Source: Opitutia bacterium UBA4506
Lineage (GTDB): Bacteria > Verrucomicrobiota > Verrucomicrobiia > Opitutales > Puniceicoccaceae
Direction of reading: 5' to 3'
Length of the DNA: 7,789 nt
Assembly: GCA_002388665.1 (NCBI GenBank)
Contig: DGMY01000067.1
Span: 4,142 to 11,930, forward strand
Position 1 is the stretch's first letter; each line of letters begins with the position of its first letter. The position numbers and the translations under genes are program-made. Shown one piece after another: positions 5,522 to 7,789 of this stretch. The notes under the pieces were generated by a model that saw nothing but the letters and a program-made list of their open reading frames with translations, searched no databases and was not told the DNA's origin.

Positions 5522-7573
5522 GGGCGGAAAGATATTATTGAGCAGATCAAGGACGGCGAATTTGATCTCGTCGTCTGTGTTGACATGCTGAAAGAAGGGT
5601 TCGACTACCCCGATTTCAAAATTGCAGCCGTTCACGGCGTCCATAAGTCCCTGGCCGTTCTTCTCCAGTTCATTGGTCGATTCACCAGAACCCAAAAGGG
5701 GCTCGGCGATGCTTCTTTTGTCGTAAACTATGCGGAGGAGCAGATTTCGCTCGAATTAGAAGACCTATTTCAAGAGGGGTCAGGATGGGAGCACGTAATC
5801 AAAGAAATCGCCGACGCCAAAAAGAATGAGGCGGAGTCACTCCTAGCATTTCTTCAAGGCTGTCAACCTTACTCCGGCTTCGATTCACCTGATATCGAGC
5901 TAAATCCTAAGCTCGTCTACCCCGCGCTGAGCTGCGTGTGCTACCAGTGCAGCAACGTGGATTGGGCGAAATTCAAGGACGCGTTCAATCTCAAAAAATA
6001 CGCCCTATCGCAGCCATACATCAATCCTGACGAGAACGTTTTCTATTTCACAACTCAGAAACGCGAGAAGGTGAAATGGGCTAGGACGAAAGAACTAAGG
6101 GACCAAACTTGGGATCTGATCGTGATGCATTATGACTCAGACAACAAGATGCTCTACGTAGGCTTCTCTGAAAAACGCCTCGATACTGATAGTCTGGTCG
6201 AGGAAATCTCCGGCTCCAAGCCACGCCCATTGAAAGGCGACCGCGTATTCCGTTCGTTTGATTCAATCAACCGCCTCTGCATCGTGCACGCTGGTATCTT
6301 CAAACCTGCCAACCACCTCCACCGATACTCACGGCTCAGCGGCGCCGATGTGACAACTGAACTGACGCGTTGGAAAACAGAAGGTCGTTGCGATAAGTCA
6401 GATTTCGTTGGAGTGGGTTTTCGCGATGGATTTCCTGTCAGCGTAGGAGCATCGGTAAAGGGCAAGATCTGGAGTCCAGCCAGGGTCGGCGACCTGAAGG
6501 AATGGAAGGAATGGTGCCTCGCCATCGGGGCAATGGTCACTGACGAGAACATTGACTCGAATCTTCTTCTCGAAGACTCCGCCAAGAAAATCGAGCTCAA
6601 GAAATATCCAGATGACATCGTTGTCTTGGCTGCTGACTGGTCAGACGGACTGTATGACCGAATTCACAAACTCACTTTGGAACTCCCCAAGAGGCGGTCA
6701 ATCTTGCTGGCTGAATCGACCCTGAAGTTCGATTCCATAAAGGGCAGCGAGGCGAATCTCACTCTGAATATTGGGGATGAGTCTCACGGTTTCTCGATCA
6801 AGTTGGGAAGTGAGAAGGGCCACAGTGTCGAGGGTCTTGAGAAGCTAAAGATTGAGGTCGCTGGCTTGAAGGCGGCATCAATCTCTCTAACCCAGTTCTT
6901 CCAAGAGAATCCTCCGACCTTGTTCCTGCTCAATGGGTGCACAATCTCCGGGTGCATACACACTGACTACGGAGAAGGAGACATTCACGCGATCCCTGAA
7001 GACCAAATCGAGAATCTCTCGTGGGATGGCGTGAATTTCAAAATCGAATCGCTCTACAAGGGGACGAACCTACGGAAGAACTCCATCCAAGAATACATGA
7101 TGAACCGCTTAGTCGATTCAGGAGCACGGGTAGTCTTCAACGACGACAACGCGGGCGAATCTGCAGACATTGTCGCTGTCTTTGTGGAAGATGGACTAGT
7201 CCGGTTCGAGCTAGTCCATTGCAAGTATTCGAAAGCCACAGCAGGCACAAGACTGTCAGATCTATACGAAGTTTGCGGCCAAGCCATCGTATCGCTGCGA
7301 TACAAATGGAAGCCCGAGGAACTCATCAAACACCTTGAAAGACGTAACGCGACGGGAGTTCTCAAGAACAAGAGGTTCTACCACGGATCCTCGGCGACGC
7401 TAGAGGAGATCAAGAAGGCGCTGAAGTATAGCGACGTCGTATTCGAATTTTCCATCGCCCAACCCGGCGTGGAGAGCTCATCGCTAAATGCAGAGATGAA
7501 ACGTTTGCTAGGATCAGTCTACTCAACAGTCGTAGAAATGACCGAAACCAAGCTGCGATGTTACTTTAGTTGA
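5522..7573 (+). pseudogene. Helicase C-terminal half and Mrr-like nuclease domain
   Basis: Downstream of the TAG come motif V (VDMLKEGFDYP) and motif VI (QFIGRFTRT, arginines at full-length codons 436 and 439), so the second RecA domain is complete only with readthrough. The first internal ATG (5585) lies inside motif V and has no Shine-Dalgarno, so independent translation is unlikely. Near the end, ADIVAV (Asp932) and FELVHCKYSK (Glu946, His949, Lys951), with EVCGQA (Gln970), look like a PD-(D/E)XK core of the Mrr type, where the acidic residue of (D/E)xK is often replaced. About 450 residues between helicase and nuclease are unassigned. Nuclease assignment is by motif reading only. Confidence 0.65.
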
Positions 7574-7669
7574 TCATTTCAAATCATGCTCTTTCGCCAC
7601 CAAAAACCATATTCGCCCTTTCCATGCCCTTCGCGTCTCAGCGGTAAAAATCTGCGGTAAGTCCACCCC

Positions 7670-7717
7670 ATGAAATTCACCGAAGCCCAACTCGAATCAA
7701 GCGCCTGCGGCGAGTGA
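7670..7717 (+). pseudogene. Truncated start of hsdR (type I restriction subunit)
   Basis: ATG 7670 opens MKFTEAQLE, the characteristic first residues of many HsdR motor/nuclease subunits. It then runs into the inverted repeat element (SSACGE) and stops at TGA 7715-7717. The expected continuation (a hydrophobic helix such as AFIELL, then the nuclease domain) is absent from the remaining window in any frame. Position after the cargo helicase fits hsdR. Nine residues are few, so the call rests on motif plus context. A second, complete start may lie beyond the window, as the flanking duplications at R1, R3 and R4 would predict. Confidence 0.45.
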
Positions 7718-7736
7718 TGAATGATGAATGCTGAAT
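7701..7736 (-). repeat. Heptamer/hairpin repeat element, copy R5, inverted
   Basis: On the minus strand this reads TCATCAT, TCATCAC, then CGCC-GCA-GGCG, the same heptamers and hairpin as R3 and R4 but in the opposite orientation. It interrupts the hsdR-like start after nine codons. The following 53 bases to the window end (7737-7789) contain nothing I recognise. Confidence 0.75.
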
Positions 7737-7789
7737 TACATTTCGTTGAGCCGTTCCTGCTTTCAAACTAACCCGACTTAAGCTGTTTT

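Larger units (their letters stand above)
4373..7573 (+). pseudogene. SF2 helicase-PD-(D/E)XK nuclease fusion interrupted by one TAG
   Basis: A single gene of 1066 codons if the TAG at 5519-5521 (codon 383) is read through. The two halves are in the same frame and the 21 codons between the TAG and the next ATG continue the helicase domain sensibly (GRKDIIEQIKDGEFDLVVCV). Predicted architecture: a beta-rich N-terminal region (about 1-120), DEAH-type ATPase (about 125-300), helicase C-terminal domain (about 320-450), a long middle region, and a probable Mrr-like nuclease near 915-980. The start is ATG 4373, with AGGGGC overlapping the hsdS stop. The position between hsdS and hsdR is typical cargo in type I R-M loci, suggesting a DNA-acting defence protein (inference). 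The TAG may be a true null mutation, a sequencing error or a suppressed codon. I do not recognise a named defence system. Confidence 0.75.

Noticed and set aside
5585..7573. ATG 5585 as start of an independent gene
   Set aside because: It lies inside helicase motif V, has no Shine-Dalgarno, and the preceding 21 codons after the TAG continue the domain in the same frame.
7574..7669. Terminator or promoter between helicase and hsdR stub
   Set aside because: No stable stem with T-run. AGCGGTAA and TGCGGTAA at about 7640-7659 form a small direct repeat, too short to interpret.

Overview
The window looks like an accessory, partly decayed restriction-modification/defence locus beside an ordinary chromosomal regulator gene. 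The LacI-type regulator has a sequence style I associate with the large LacI families of Opitutae/Puniceicoccales (Verrucomicrobiota), so a verrucomicrobial host is my best guess (inference, moderate to low confidence). The first bases are a run of nine or more G, probably a contig end.

Layout. 1-190: nothing coding, one perfect 7-bp hairpin. 191-1252 (minus): LacI/GalR-type transcriptional regulator. 1253-1543: its upstream region, with no recognisable gene. 1544-1740: debris of an hsdM (type I methyltransferase) 3' end with a repeat element. 1747-2589 (plus): intact KilA-N domain protein. 2604-2809: a second hsdM 3' tail bracketed by two repeat elements; the hsdM body is missing. 2799-4364: intact hsdS specificity subunit with an in-frame repeat insertion in its central linker. 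4373-7573: SF2 helicase fused to a probable Mrr-like PD-(D/E)XK nuclease, split by one in-frame TAG. 7670-7717: the first codons of an apparent hsdR, cut off by another repeat copy in the opposite orientation. The last 53 bases show nothing recognisable.

The order (hsdM remnants, kilA-N, hsdM tail, hsdS, helicase-nuclease, hsdR stub) matches a type I R-M operon carrying extra cargo genes. In this window the methyltransferase and motor subunits are reduced to stubs and the helicase carries a nonsense codon. Only HsdS and the KilA-N protein are intact, so HsdS could act only with an HsdM encoded elsewhere.

The most unusual structure is a short element present five times. It consists of TCATCAT-like heptamers ending in a CGCC-NNN-GGCG hairpin. 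At three of the five sites it is flanked by direct copies of the host coding sequence: the hsdM C-terminus (twice) and the AGNPIP linker of hsdS (once). The duplication leaves the reading frames or start signals usable. A second oddity is a perfect, codon-aligned 30-bp palindrome inside the kilA-N gene.
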